Positions 42,780 to 51,007 of a stretch of 64,000 nucleotides of DNA are shown piece after piece; positions within the stretch are counted from its first letter, which is position 1, and every line of letters begins with the position of its first letter. The DNA comes from Dehalococcoidia bacterium. GTDB taxonomy: Bacteria > Chloroflexota > Dehalococcoidia > GIF9 > UBA5629. The stretch lies in contig JBAZEK010000003.1 in the NCBI GenBank assembly GCA_041653995.1, positions 62,001 through 126,000 on the forward strand. The letters are read 5' to 3'. Below the pieces are notes generated by a model. The model was not told where the DNA came from. It saw only the letters and a program-made list of their open reading frames with translations, and made no database searches. A program made the translations under genes and the position numbers.

Positions 42780-44006
42780 ATGCCGCAAAAGAAACTGGCC
42801 AAGGATGATCCTTATTTCATAGATAATTCCAGGAGAGTCAAGGCCGTCCAGAAGGAAATGGCCAAACTGGGCATCGACGTTTACCTGGGCTCGCGCCTGC
42901 GCACCATGTCATGGATACTCGACGCCTTCTGCCCCTGGCGCACCTATGTCGTTATCCCTCCCGAGGGACTGCCCACAGCCGTCACATTCGTCATCGACGC
43001 CGCGCGCGTGGCTGACGAGTCCTGGCTGGACGGAGACCATGTCATCGGCTACGGTCCGATGGGCGGACAGGACCAGGTAGCCCTGCTGAGCATGCTGATG
43101 AAGCCTTACCTGAAGGGAGGAAAGGGTGTTATAGGCATGGAGACCGGCATGGGCAACTACCTGCCCGAGGGGCACCTCACCCTTTTCGAGTTCGTTATGC
43201 TCAAGGCTGCGATGCCCAAAGCCACTTTCAAGAATGCCCACGATATAATCGACCGGCTCTCTCTCATCAAGGACGAAGGCACCATCAACCGCTTCCGCGA
43301 GGCTTCACGTATAGTCGACGTCGGGCATAAGGTTGTGTACGATGCGATTAAAAACGGCGGCTTTCAGAAGATGACTGAGACCGAGGTGGGGGGACTGGCC
43401 GCCTACGCCATGCGCAAGGCTGGCAGCGAGTGGGAATGGTCATTCACGGGCGGCAACGAGATCGCCTCCGGCTACAGGTCCGGCCTCGCCGCGGGCGCCT
43501 GCACACCCGCGAGCAGAAGGAAACTCAAGGCGGGAGACCCCCTGATGGTGGACCTGCACGCCATGTACAGACTGGGCCTGGGCGACCATTCGCATAACTA
43601 TTTCCTGGGCAAGGCCACCAAGCGCCAGATGTGGCACGCCAAGAATTTCGTGGACCTCATGAAGCAGGTGCTTATCACCTACAAGGCCGGCATCACACCC
43701 ACCAGACTGGCCGACGAGATGCTGGCCTTCGCGGAGGAGAGGGGTTTCCAGGATTACCTGGTGCCCGGATTCGAGCACGGAATCGGCATGATGGGTGACG
43801 AATGGCGCATCGGCCTCAACGACGGCCCCTTCCAGTACTGGACCAATCCTGAGCACGTCTACAAGAAGAACGAGATGCTGATCTGCGCCGTGCAGTACGC
43901 CTGTCCAGAGGAAAACATCGGCTTCCGCTACGAAAATCCCATACTGATAAAAGAGAAGAACTGCGAGGCAATGTCCAGGTTCCCGCTCAGTATCAATGTA
44001 GTGTAG
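42780..44006 (+). CDS. M24-fold hydrolase (second copy, partial metal site)
   Basis: 408 residues, creatinase-type N-domain and C-terminal pita-bread domain. Metal ligands: Asp in MVDLHAMY, Asp in GLGDHSHNYF, His in FEHGIGMM and a final Glu in RYENPILI are kept, but the Glu of the usual TIEPGIY is lost (LICAVQYA). Activity as a normal di-metal peptidase is doubtful. GGAGGACTGAG precedes the ATG. Stop codon TAG 44004-44006 lies inside a repeat end (44003-44010), so the repeat may supply the terminus. Confidence 0.82.
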   Translation: MPQKKLAKDDPYFIDNSRRVKAVQKEMAKLGIDVYLGSRLRTMSWILDAFCPWRTYVVIPPEGLPTAVTFVIDAARVADESWLDGDHVIGYGPMGGQDQVALLSMLMKPYLKGGKGVIGMETGMGNYLPEGHLTLFEFVMLKAAMPKATFKNAHDIIDRLSLIKDEGTINRFREASRIVDVGHKVVYDAIKNGGFQKMTETEVGGLAAYAMRKAGSEWEWSFTGGNEIASGYRSGLAAGACTPASRRKLKAGDPLMVDLHAMYRLGLGDHSHNYFLGKATKRQMWHAKNFVDLMKQVLITYKAGITPTRLADEMLAFAEERGFQDYLVPGFEHGIGMMGDEWRIGLNDGPFQYWTNPEHVYKKNEMLICAVQYACPEENIGFRYENPILIKEKNCEAMSRFPLSINVV

Positions 44007-44074
44007 GGGCTTGCCGTGGGGGCGTTGCTTTAGCTGCGCCCGCAATTCGGGCGGACCTGAAGGTCCGCCCCTAC
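44003..44074. repeat. GTAGGGGC palindromic repeat with nested hairpin
   Basis: Ends GTAGGGGC (44003-44010) and GCCCCTAC (44067-44074) are inverted; inside, GGGCGGACCT-GA-AGGTCCGCCC (44049-44070) is a perfect hairpin. A CCCGCT/AGCGGG hairpin (44082-44099) and another GCCCCTAC follow up to 44119. It may also act as a terminator between convergent genes. Confidence 0.65.
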
Positions 44075-44131
44075 ATTATTTCCCGCTTTCCAGAGCGGGT
44101 TTAAAAATCCGCCCCTACATATCGGTGGCGG

Positions 44132-44482
44132 CTACTTGAATTCGCTGCGGCTTACAGTCGTGAGCACGATGGCCAGCACTCCCAGCACGAAACCCCAGAA
44201 GAAAAAAGTGAAGCTGCAAAAGAATGCAGCGATCGAGCCGGCCAGGGCGAATCCCCACGACTTCTTAACGATGTTCGCTATGCCGCCCGCCACTGCCAGG
44301 ATCGCCAGTATGATAATGGGGATGGCTATGCTGAACAGGACAGTAGACACCCAGGCCGGGATATCAGGTATAACGCTGCTAATGCCCCCCATGATAAAAA
44401 GGGCGATCACAACGCACAGTGCCCAGACGCCGGCGATTATATCCAGGATGCCGGCTGTTGTTGACAGCCATTTACTCTCCAT
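44132..44482 (-). CDS. Small four-helix membrane protein of unknown function
   Basis: 116 residues with four hydrophobic segments (about 8-32, 42-65, 70-90 and 90-110). AGGAGGTG lies 7 nt before the ATG, one of the strongest ribosome sites here, so the gene is surely translated. It resembles DUF4064-type or similar small membrane proteins, but no family is certain. The gene stands alone between the repeat block and uvrB. Confidence 0.75.
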   Translation of the reverse strand: MESKWLSTTAGILDIIAGVWALCVVIALFIMGGISSVIPDIPAWVSTVLFSIAIPIIILAILAVAGGIANIVKKSWGFALAGSIAAFFCSFTFFFWGFVLGVLAIVLTTVSRSEFK

Positions 44483-44546
44483 AAATTCACCTCCTGCCTT
44501 ATTAACGTGTATCTGATATCAATATTATAGCCGCAATGCGCGACTA

Positions 44547-46541
44547 TTACTTCTTTTTCCTGAACGGGGAGTAAAGCTCCTCGTCCTTTCTCAGTTCCAC
44601 TATCCTGTCACGTAATAAAGCGGCTCTCTCGAATTCCAGATTTTTAGCCGCTTTTTTCATCTGGGTCTCAAAATCCTTTATCAATCTGGCGACCTCATCG
44701 GGCGGCACGTGTCCGGCATCGTATTTCCCTCTCTGCTCGGCCACCACTTTCACCCGCTCGGTTATGTCCTTGACCGCCTTTTTGATGCCCTGCGGCGTTA
44801 TGCCGTGTTCCTTATTAAAATCCTCCTGTATCTTGCGTCTGCGGTACACTTCCTCGATGGCGCTGCTCATGGAGCCGGTCAGTTTATCGGCATACAGGAT
44901 CACATGTCCGTCGACATGTCTGGCCGCCCTGCCCATGGTCTGGATCAGCGCATCCCTTGACCTTAAAAATCCTTCCTTGTCGGCGTCGAGTACAGCCACC
45001 AGGCTTACCTCGGGCAGGTCGAGCCCCTCGCGCAGCAGGTTGATGCCCACCACGACGTCGTACACTCCCAGGCGCAGGTCGCGCAGGATCTCTACGCGCT
45101 CAAGCGTATCGACCTCCGAGTGCAGGTAATGTGTTTTTACATCCATCTCCTTCAGATAATCGGCCAGCTCCTCGGCCATTTTCTTTGTGAGCGTGGTCAC
45201 CAGACAGCGCTCAGCTTTGACCACGCGTGTCTTGATCTCATGGATGAGGTCATCGATCTGCCCTTTGGTGGGCTTGATCTCAATGGTCGGCTCCAGCAAT
45301 CCAGTGGGCCTGACCAGTTGCTCCACCACCTGCCGGCTGTTGGCATGCTCATAAGGCCCGGGCGTGGCCGAAACATAAATAGCCCGCTTGATCAGCTTCT
45401 CGAACTCCGGGAAATTTAGAGGGCGGTTATCCAGCGCCGAGGGAAGGCGGAAGCCGTAATCGATCAGTGTTTTCTTGCGGCTCATATCACCGCCGTACAT
45501 GCCTCGCACCTGCGGCAGGGTCATGTGGGACTCATCGACGAACAGGATAAAATCCTCGGGGAAATAATTAATCAACGTCCAGGGCGCGCTGCCCGGCGGC
45601 CGGCGCTGCAGATGGCGGGAGTAATTCTCGATTCCGCTGCAATAACCCAGCTGCATGAGCATCTCGATATCGTAATTGGTGCGTTGCTCGATGCGGGCAG
45701 CCTCGAGCAACTTGCCCTGCCGGTTGAACTCCTCCACCCTCTCAGCCATCTCAGCCCTGATATCAGCTACGGCCGTCTCCAGTTTTTCAGCCGAGATCAC
45801 AAAGTGTTTGGCGGGGAAGATGTCTATCGATTCTTTCTCCACCAACAGTTCACCGGTGAGGCTGTCTATCTCCATAATTCTCTCGATGCTGTCACCCCAA
45901 AACTCGATACGGATGGCGATCTCCTCGTAGGCAGGTAGTATTTCGATAGTATCGCCCCTGATGCGGAACCTGCCACGCTGGAAGTCCATATCGTTTCTCT
46001 CGTACTGCATATCGACGAATTTGCGCACCAGCTTATTCCGTTCGATCTTTTGTCCTTTTGCCACATTCACTACAAAACTCTGATACTCTTCCGGCTCCCC
46101 CAGCGAGTAAATGCAGGATACCGACGCGACAATCAGTACGTCGCGCCTGGTTAAAAGGGCCCGTGTGGCCGCGTGGCGCAGCTTGTCGATCTCTTCATTT
46201 ATATCGGTGTCCTTCTCGATATAGGTGTCGGTCCTGGGTATATAAGCTTCGGGCTGATAGTAGTCGTAATAGCTGACGAAGTATTCCACGGCGTTTTCCG
46301 GGAAAAACTCTTTGAATTCGGTGGCGAGCTGAGCGGCCAGCGTCTTATTGTGGCACATCACCAGCGTAGGCCTCTGTAGCCTGGCCACAACATTGGCCAT
46401 AGTGAAGGTCTTGCCGCTGCCGGTGACACCCAGCAGTGTCTGGTGCCTGTGGCCGGCCTCAACGCCGCGCACCAGCGCATCCACAGCCTGCGGCTGGTCG
46501 CCGGTCATGTCGAAGTCGGAGACGATCTTGAATGGAGGCAT
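44547..46541 (-). CDS. uvrB: UvrABC excinuclease subunit B
   Basis: DNA damage-verifying helicase of nucleotide excision repair, 664 residues. Walker A GVTGSGKT near 40, the beta-hairpin YYDYYQPEAYIP near 92, DESHMTLPQ, helicase motifs (DADKEGFLRSRDALIQTMGR) and the C-terminal UVR motif (near 635, EFERAALLRDRI) that binds UvrC. The second ATG (46541) is chosen because a TATAAT lies 9 nt before it and no ribosome site is seen; the first ATG (46547) would be only 3 nt from that box. The usual neighbour uvrA is absent. Confidence 0.95.
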   Translation of the reverse strand: MPPFKIVSDFDMTGDQPQAVDALVRGVEAGHRHQTLLGVTGSGKTFTMANVVARLQRPTLVMCHNKTLAAQLATEFKEFFPENAVEYFVSYYDYYQPEAYIPRTDTYIEKDTDINEEIDKLRHAATRALLTRRDVLIVASVSCIYSLGEPEEYQSFVVNVAKGQKIERNKLVRKFVDMQYERNDMDFQRGRFRIRGDTIEILPAYEEIAIRIEFWGDSIERIMEIDSLTGELLVEKESIDIFPAKHFVISAEKLETAVADIRAEMAERVEEFNRQGKLLEAARIEQRTNYDIEMLMQLGYCSGIENYSRHLQRRPPGSAPWTLINYFPEDFILFVDESHMTLPQVRGMYGGDMSRKKTLIDYGFRLPSALDNRPLNFPEFEKLIKRAIYVSATPGPYEHANSRQVVEQLVRPTGLLEPTIEIKPTKGQIDDLIHEIKTRVVKAERCLVTTLTKKMAEELADYLKEMDVKTHYLHSEVDTLERVEILRDLRLGVYDVVVGINLLREGLDLPEVSLVAVLDADKEGFLRSRDALIQTMGRAARHVDGHVILYADKLTGSMSSAIEEVYRRRKIQEDFNKEHGITPQGIKKAVKDITERVKVVAEQRGKYDAGHVPPDEVARLIKDFETQMKKAAKNLEFERAALLRDRIVELRKDEELYSPFRKKK

Positions 46542-46550
46542 AGCCATCTA

Positions 46551-46556
46551 ATTATA
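46551..46556 (-). promoter_or_regulatory. -10 box of uvrB, predicted leaderless
   Basis: TATAAT on the minus strand (46556-46551) is 9 nt before ATG 46541; TTGGTT with a 16-nt spacer is a possible -35. No Shine-Dalgarno sequence. Confidence 0.6.
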
Positions 46557-46593
46557 AATTCAGGCGATTAAAAACCAAACTCTGCCGCAAACA

Positions 46594-46676
46594 CCCCTCC
46601 CACCGGTAAAGCTGGAGGGGCTATCTGAAAGGAAGGCCTTCACCCTCCCGGGGGCGCCGCGGCAAAATCCCGCGGC
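46594..46676 (-). other. Two GC-rich hairpins between ruvA and uvrB
   Basis: CCCCTCC/GGAGGGG (46594-46600 with 46614-46620) and GCCGCGG/CCGCGGC (46656-46662 with 46670-46676). They lie downstream of ruvA on the minus strand and may stop its transcript, but no clear T-run follows either stem. Confidence 0.4.
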
Positions 46677-46710
46677 GGCGCACTATTATAGCTAATCCGA
46701 TAAAAGATAT

Positions 46711-47295
46711 CTATTTCTTGGCCAGTTGCTGCAGCGCCTGACGGACGCGTTCCTCCACGCTCATGCCTTCCTTCTGTGGAACAGCGCTCAATGCTTGAGA
46801 GGCTTCCCTGATGGAATACCCCAGCCCGGTGAGTGCGGCCACGGCGTCGCTGTCGGAATCCGTCACCGCCGCCATTACGTCACCCTCCCATCCCTTCTCC
46901 AGCTTGCCCTTGAGGTCAAGTATAATGCGCGCCGCCGTTTTCTTGCCTATGCCCGGGACCTGGCTGAGCAGATCGGCGTTGCCGCCGATGATGGCAGCCG
47001 CGATCTGATCGGCGCTTAGTGCGGTCAACAGCGCCAGCGCAACCTTGGGACCGATGCCGCTGACCGTAATCAGTTGCTCAAAAAGCACCAGCTCCTGCCC
47101 GGAGGAGAAACCGTAGAGCGCCATTATGTCTTCTCGCACGTACAGATGCGTATACAGCATAATCGCGCTGCCGGGGTGGCCCAGCTTGCTTATTGTGGAT
47201 CCAGGCACATTGATCTGCAGGCTGAGGGGGCCTGCCTTGACGATCACGGTGCCGGCGCCCCGGCTGACGAGTGTTCCCTCTACTGCGGCGATCAT
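46711..47295 (-). CDS. ruvA: Holliday junction DNA-binding protein RuvA
   Basis: 194 residues from ATG 47295 (MIAAVEGTLVSRGAGTVIVK), with AGGAGT upstream; the longer frame from 47328 overlaps ruvC. Domain I is the OB fold (1-64), domain II has two helix-hairpin-helix motifs (LITVSGIGPKVALALL near 70 and LSQVPGIGKKTAARIIL near 105), and domain III (about 145-194) contacts RuvB. RuvA holds the four-way junction while RuvB drives branch migration; ruvB is not next to it here. Confidence 0.95.
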   Translation of the reverse strand: MIAAVEGTLVSRGAGTVIVKAGPLSLQINVPGSTISKLGHPGSAIMLYTHLYVREDIMALYGFSSGQELVLFEQLITVSGIGPKVALALLTALSADQIAAAIIGGNADLLSQVPGIGKKTAARIILDLKGKLEKGWEGDVMAAVTDSDSDAVAALTGLGYSIREASQALSAVPQKEGMSVEERVRQALQQLAKK

Positions 47296-47299
47296 ATGT

Positions 47300-47806
47300 T
47301 CACTCCTGATATCCCCGTTTAAGCACACGGTTGAGGTGTCCCTGGTTAAGGTGGCAGATAGCTACGGCCAGAGCGTCGGCGGCATCGCTTGCCTCGGGCA
47401 GATCGCTGACACCCAGCTGTAATTTTACCACCTGCCGCACCTGGTCTTTGCCGCTCCTGCCATAGCTGGTCACGAGCTGCTTGACCTGGGTGGGCATATA
47501 GCGTGAAACGGGCAATTTCGCCTGCGCCGCCGCGAGTATGGCCACGGCCTGAGCCCGGCCGATGGCCAGGGCGGAGCGCGCGTTGCCGGCGACAAAAGGC
47601 TCCTCTACAGCCGCCTCTGAAGGCCGGAAATCGGCGATGACTTTGATCAGTCCCTCGTAGAGAAGGCACAGCCTTTGCTCAACCGGCAGCTTCTGCGGCG
47701 CAGAAATGACACCACAGCCGACCATGGTTAAACGGTTTCCGTCCTGCTCTTCCACAACCCCATAGCCCATATTAAGCGTGCCGGGGTCAATGCCCAATAC
47801 TCGCAA
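47300..47806 (-). CDS. ruvC: Holliday junction resolvase RuvC
   Basis: 168-residue dimeric nuclease that cuts Holliday junctions. The four acidic catalytic residues are visible: Asp7 in GIDPGT, Glu68 in AVEEPFV, and Asp141 and Asp144 in DAADALAVA. Start is TTG 47806. Only 4 nt separate it from ruvA, so they form one operon, with a lipoprotein gene 16 nt upstream of ruvC on the same strand. Confidence 0.95.
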   Translation of the reverse strand: MRVLGIDPGTLNMGYGVVEEQDGNRLTMVGCGVISAPQKLPVEQRLCLLYEGLIKVIADFRPSEAAVEEPFVAGNARSALAIGRAQAVAILAAAQAKLPVSRYMPTQVKQLVTSYGRSGKDQVRQVVKLQLGVSDLPEASDAADALAVAICHLNQGHLNRVLKRGYQE

Positions 47807-47822
47807 TACTCACATCCCAACC

Positions 47823-48608
47823 TTATCTCGGCGGATGGCAGACCGGGCAAGGGTGATAGCCGGCGGCCTGAGCCTGGTTGACGGTGTTAAACCATACACG
47901 GGACGGCATAGGTATATGCTGAGCTATGCTGCATGACGGCCAGTGGTACTCGCGTGTATACGTGCTGGCCAACCAGTTATTAGCAGACGTACCGGATGGC
48001 CCAACCACGATTTGCGTGGAGGCAGTCACCGTACCCACGGCATTGCTGGCGGTTATGACATAAACCGTGGTGCTGTTGGGAGATACGCTGCGCGATCCGG
48101 ACGGACTTACAGGCCCGATACCGTGGTTGATGCTTACATTGGAGGCATTGGCCGTATCCCAGCTCAATACAGCCGTCCCCGCCGGTGAAATGGCGCCGGG
48201 GTTCACATAGATATGCGCAACCGGCAGAGGGCCTGACGGTGCGGGCGATGTCGTTGTTGTGGTTGTGGTGGTGGTGGATCCGCTCTCCACCGCGACGGTA
48301 GTTGATGCGGTAACGGTTCCCGAGGCATTGACTGCGGTTAACGTGTAAGTGGTGGTGGCAGCGGGCGTTACTGTTGAGCTGCCGGCGGCGGAGACCGAGC
48401 CTATACCCTGGTCGATGATCAACGCGGTTGCGTTGGATACACTCCAGCTGAGAACAGAGGAGCTACCCGACGAAACCGTCGTAGGGCTGGCTGTAAATGA
48501 GTTTACCGTGGGAGCGCTCCCCCCGAACGGCCAGCTGATACACGACGCCAGCAAAAGCGGCAGAGGCAGTATGAGAGCCATAAGCAAATGAGAGAATTTA
48601 CCCTTCAT
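47823..48608 (-). CDS. Lipoprotein with Ig-like repeats and a C-terminal Ada-like Zn motif
   Basis: 261 residues: signal peptide and lipobox LLASC (Cys near 23), two Ig-like domains of about 85 residues with parallel motifs (VLSWSVSNATALIIDQGIGS and VLSWDTANASNVSINHGIGP), a Thr-rich linker (TTTTTTTTT), and a C-terminal domain YHWPSC...GYHPCPVCHP of the type seen in Ada methyl-phosphotriester proteins and surface nucleases, expected to bind zinc. It is anchored outside the membrane. It lies between yebC and ruvC, though unrelated to them in location. Confidence 0.78.
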   Translation of the reverse strand: MKGKFSHLLMALILPLPLLLASCISWPFGGSAPTVNSFTASPTTVSSGSSSVLSWSVSNATALIIDQGIGSVSAAGSSTVTPAATTTYTLTAVNASGTVTASTTVAVESGSTTTTTTTTTSPAPSGPLPVAHIYVNPGAISPAGTAVLSWDTANASNVSINHGIGPVSPSGSRSVSPNSTTVYVITASNAVGTVTASTQIVVGPSGTSANNWLASTYTREYHWPSCSIAQHIPMPSRVWFNTVNQAQAAGYHPCPVCHPPR

Positions 48609-48704
48609 AATCCTGAACTACCCTCCTGAATAATAATCTCAGTAATATAACAAAGAAAAGCGCATTAAAGTTTATCTGCGCCGGTAACACCGCCAACAAA
48701 AGAC

Positions 48705-49457
48705 CTATACTTCGGCTTTTAATTTTTCGATCAGCGCATCGCTGTAATCGAGGTTGGAGAACACACGCTGGACATCATCCAGCTCCTCCAGCTTCTCCAG
48801 CAGCTTCACCGTCTGCAGGGACTCCTTCTCCGGCAGGGAAACAGTGGTCTTGGGCAGCATGGTCACTTCGGCGGAGACGGGTTTTCTTCGTTTTTCAACA
48901 GCCAGTTTAACGTTCTCGAATTCTTTAGGGTCGGTATATATTTCGAGCAGCGATTTATCTTCTTTGGCATCTTTGGCGCCGGCATCTATGGCGTAGAGCG
49001 CCAGTTCATCGGCATCGATACCTGTCGTGTCCACGGTTATGACGCCCGTGTTTTCGAACATCCAGGAGACGCTGCCGTTCTCTCCCAGGTTTCCATTGTA
49101 TTTCACGAATGTGCTTCTTATCTCCGAGACCGTGCGGTTGCGATTGTCCGTCATAGCCTCGAGAAGGATGGCCACACCGGCTGGACCGTACCCTTCCATT
49201 ACCATCTCCGTAAAAGTAGTACCCTCCGCCGCCCCGCTCCCCTTCTTGACGGCATTCTCGATATTATCCTTGGGCATATTGTTGTCGCGCGCTTTTTGAA
49301 TGGCCAGCCTCAGGCGGAAATTACCTTCAGGATTGGGACCGCCCTGCCTGGTAGCGATGATGATCTCGCGCGTGAGCTTGGTGAACATAGCTCCCCGCCG
49401 GGAATCTGCCACACCCTTCTGCCTCTTAATCTGCGCCCACTTTGAATGTCCGGACAT
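48705..49457 (-). CDS. yebC: YebC/PmpR family transcription or translation factor
   Basis: 250 residues starting MSGHSKWAQIKRQKGVADSRR, the invariant opening of the family. ATG 49457 follows GAGGGG at normal distance; a longer frame from 49556 is rejected. YebC proteins regulate transcription or help ribosomes through polyproline stretches. Placement upstream of ruvC is widely conserved in bacteria, though here a lipoprotein gene intervenes. Confidence 0.95.
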   Translation of the reverse strand: MSGHSKWAQIKRQKGVADSRRGAMFTKLTREIIIATRQGGPNPEGNFRLRLAIQKARDNNMPKDNIENAVKKGSGAAEGTTFTEMVMEGYGPAGVAILLEAMTDNRNRTVSEIRSTFVKYNGNLGENGSVSWMFENTGVITVDTTGIDADELALYAIDAGAKDAKEDKSLLEIYTDPKEFENVKLAVEKRRKPVSAEVTMLPKTTVSLPEKESLQTVKLLEKLEELDDVQRVFSNLDYSDALIEKLKAEV

Positions 49458-49563
49458 ATTTACCCCTCGCAGAACATATTTCCTTTGTGTATTAAGAATA
49501 AAACATATTACAATCATTGTGCAACAGGATAACCCGCTGTTTTCACAGGCCGGCACGACGGCA

Positions 49564-49572
49564 TGTTATAAT
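49564..49572 (+). promoter_or_regulatory. Extended -10 promoter of the HhH-like/VTT pair
   Basis: TGT-TATAAT (TATAAT at 49567-49572) stands 34 nt before the GTG at 49607. TTCACA at 49542-49547 is 19 nt upstream, so weak. Confidence 0.55.
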
Positions 49573-49606
49573 TCAAAATCTTATTCAGGGTGGACATGGG
49601 GCAGGC

Positions 49607-50320
49607 GTGAAAAATCAGCGTCACTTATTGAAGGCAACGGTCGAAAGCTATATGTATCGGGCGCCGATGGTGCACGAACACTGCGACCGCTGTCTTAGAA
49701 GCGCCCGCTGGCACGGCAGCGCACTGCTGATGGTCATCGACGCCGCATTCGACTCGATCGGCCTGAACTATTTTCAATCGGTCGTTCCCAAAGTCGAACT
49801 TTTCCGCCGAAATTACGTCGAAACAGGCCTCATCCTCACGCTGGAAGACCTTGTAACCGCCGATGTGGACGAGCTTCAGACAATATGGAAAAATGCGCGT
49901 TCCTGGCACGTCGCCAGGAAGATTGCAGCCCATTTGCTGGCCGTACAGGTTCGCAACAGGCTGGGCGACCTTGATGCCCTGATACATTGGGCTAAGCATG
50001 CACCGCTGGAAGGCTGGAAATCCGATCCCGTGGGAAGCATCGTCGGCGTGGGCATCAACACCTACCAGTACCTGCGGATGATGGGGGGAGTAGACACCAT
50101 CATGCCGGACAAAATTGTTAAAAAAGTAATTTATGAGATACTTGATACTGCCGGCATGGAACGTCCCGACGGCGACCTGGAATTTATCAGGATGGTGGAA
50201 AAGTTGGCCCCTCGGACCGGATACCGGGCTATCGAACTCTGCTGGATGACCTGGCTGGTGCAGTCCGAAGCCGGCTTGAGCCGTACCGAGAAATACGCGG
50301 AACTGCTGCCCAAGATATGA
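49607..50320 (+). CDS. Uncharacterised protein with possible HhH-GPD DNA-glycosylase-like fold
   Basis: 237 residues from GTG 49607 (MKNQRHLLKATVESYMYRAP); this start follows the promoter, while the frame opens further upstream at 49517 before the predicted start of transcription. Residues about 155-190 read GSIVGVGINTYQYLRMMGG and MPDKIVKKVIYEIL, which look like the glycosylase helix-hairpin-helix, Gly and Pro-Asp loop. Near the N-terminus HEHCDRCLRSARW has a small Cys pair. Function is not certain. It overlaps the VTT gene by ATGA. Confidence 0.55.
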   Translation: MKNQRHLLKATVESYMYRAPMVHEHCDRCLRSARWHGSALLMVIDAAFDSIGLNYFQSVVPKVELFRRNYVETGLILTLEDLVTADVDELQTIWKNARSWHVARKIAAHLLAVQVRNRLGDLDALIHWAKHAPLEGWKSDPVGSIVGVGINTYQYLRMMGGVDTIMPDKIVKKVIYEILDTAGMERPDGDLEFIRMVEKLAPRTGYRAIELCWMTWLVQSEAGLSRTEKYAELLPKI

Positions 50321-50946
50321 GCGACGATAGGAAAGCTGATACGCGGTTGCCGGAGGATACCACTCAGTCGAGATCCGGTTTCTGGAACAAGGACAGGTTT
50401 CTCCAGCTCGGCTCACTGGTGCTGGCAATAGCGCTTGTCGCAATTATCGTCTGGCAGCGAGAGAATATAGCTTCCTTTGCCTTATGGCTGGCTAAATATC
50501 CCGGCCTCAAATACATCGGGATCTTCGTTATCTCTGCGGCCGCCTCGGCAACGCTGGTGATACCCATACCGGGGCTTGCCATGACATCGCTCATCGGGAC
50601 GCTGTCGGTCAATCCCTGGGACCCACTCTGGATCGGCATAGCCTCAGGCCTGGGCGCCACCCTGGGCGAAATCACCGGCTATTTATTAGGATACAGCGGC
50701 AGGATGGCTATATCCGATACAGCGACATACGAAAAAGTGGTAGGATGGATGAAAAAATGGGGCAGCCTTACCATCTTTATACTTTCTCTGTTGCCGAACC
50801 CGCTGTTCGACATTGCGGGGCTGGCGGCGGGTGCGCTGAGGTATCCTCTGTGGAAATTCCTGCTGGTTGGCGCGGCCGGGAGACTGCCCAAGCATATACT
50901 CTTCTCATACCTTGGCTACTGGGGCATCCATGTGTTTCCAACCTGA
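50317..50946 (+). CDS. VTT-domain (DedA/TVP38-like) membrane protein
   Basis: 209 residues with an N-terminal hydrophobic helix (about 28-45) and a VTT domain (about 60-195): VIPIPGLAMTSLIGTLS, GIASGLGATLGEITGYLLGY and the closing GAAGRLPKHILFSYLG. VTT/DedA proteins act on membrane lipids, some as phospholipid flippases. Overlap with the preceding gene is 4 nt (ATGA). Confidence 0.85.
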   Translation: MSDDRKADTRLPEDTTQSRSGFWNKDRFLQLGSLVLAIALVAIIVWQRENIASFALWLAKYPGLKYIGIFVISAAASATLVIPIPGLAMTSLIGTLSVNPWDPLWIGIASGLGATLGEITGYLLGYSGRMAISDTATYEKVVGWMKKWGSLTIFILSLLPNPLFDIAGLAAGALRYPLWKFLLVGAAGRLPKHILFSYLGYWGIHVFPT

Positions 50947-51007
50947 TTAAAGAGCCGATTTAATCGGATTAAAAGATATATCCTAAATAAAATACGGAGG
51001 AGGCAGG

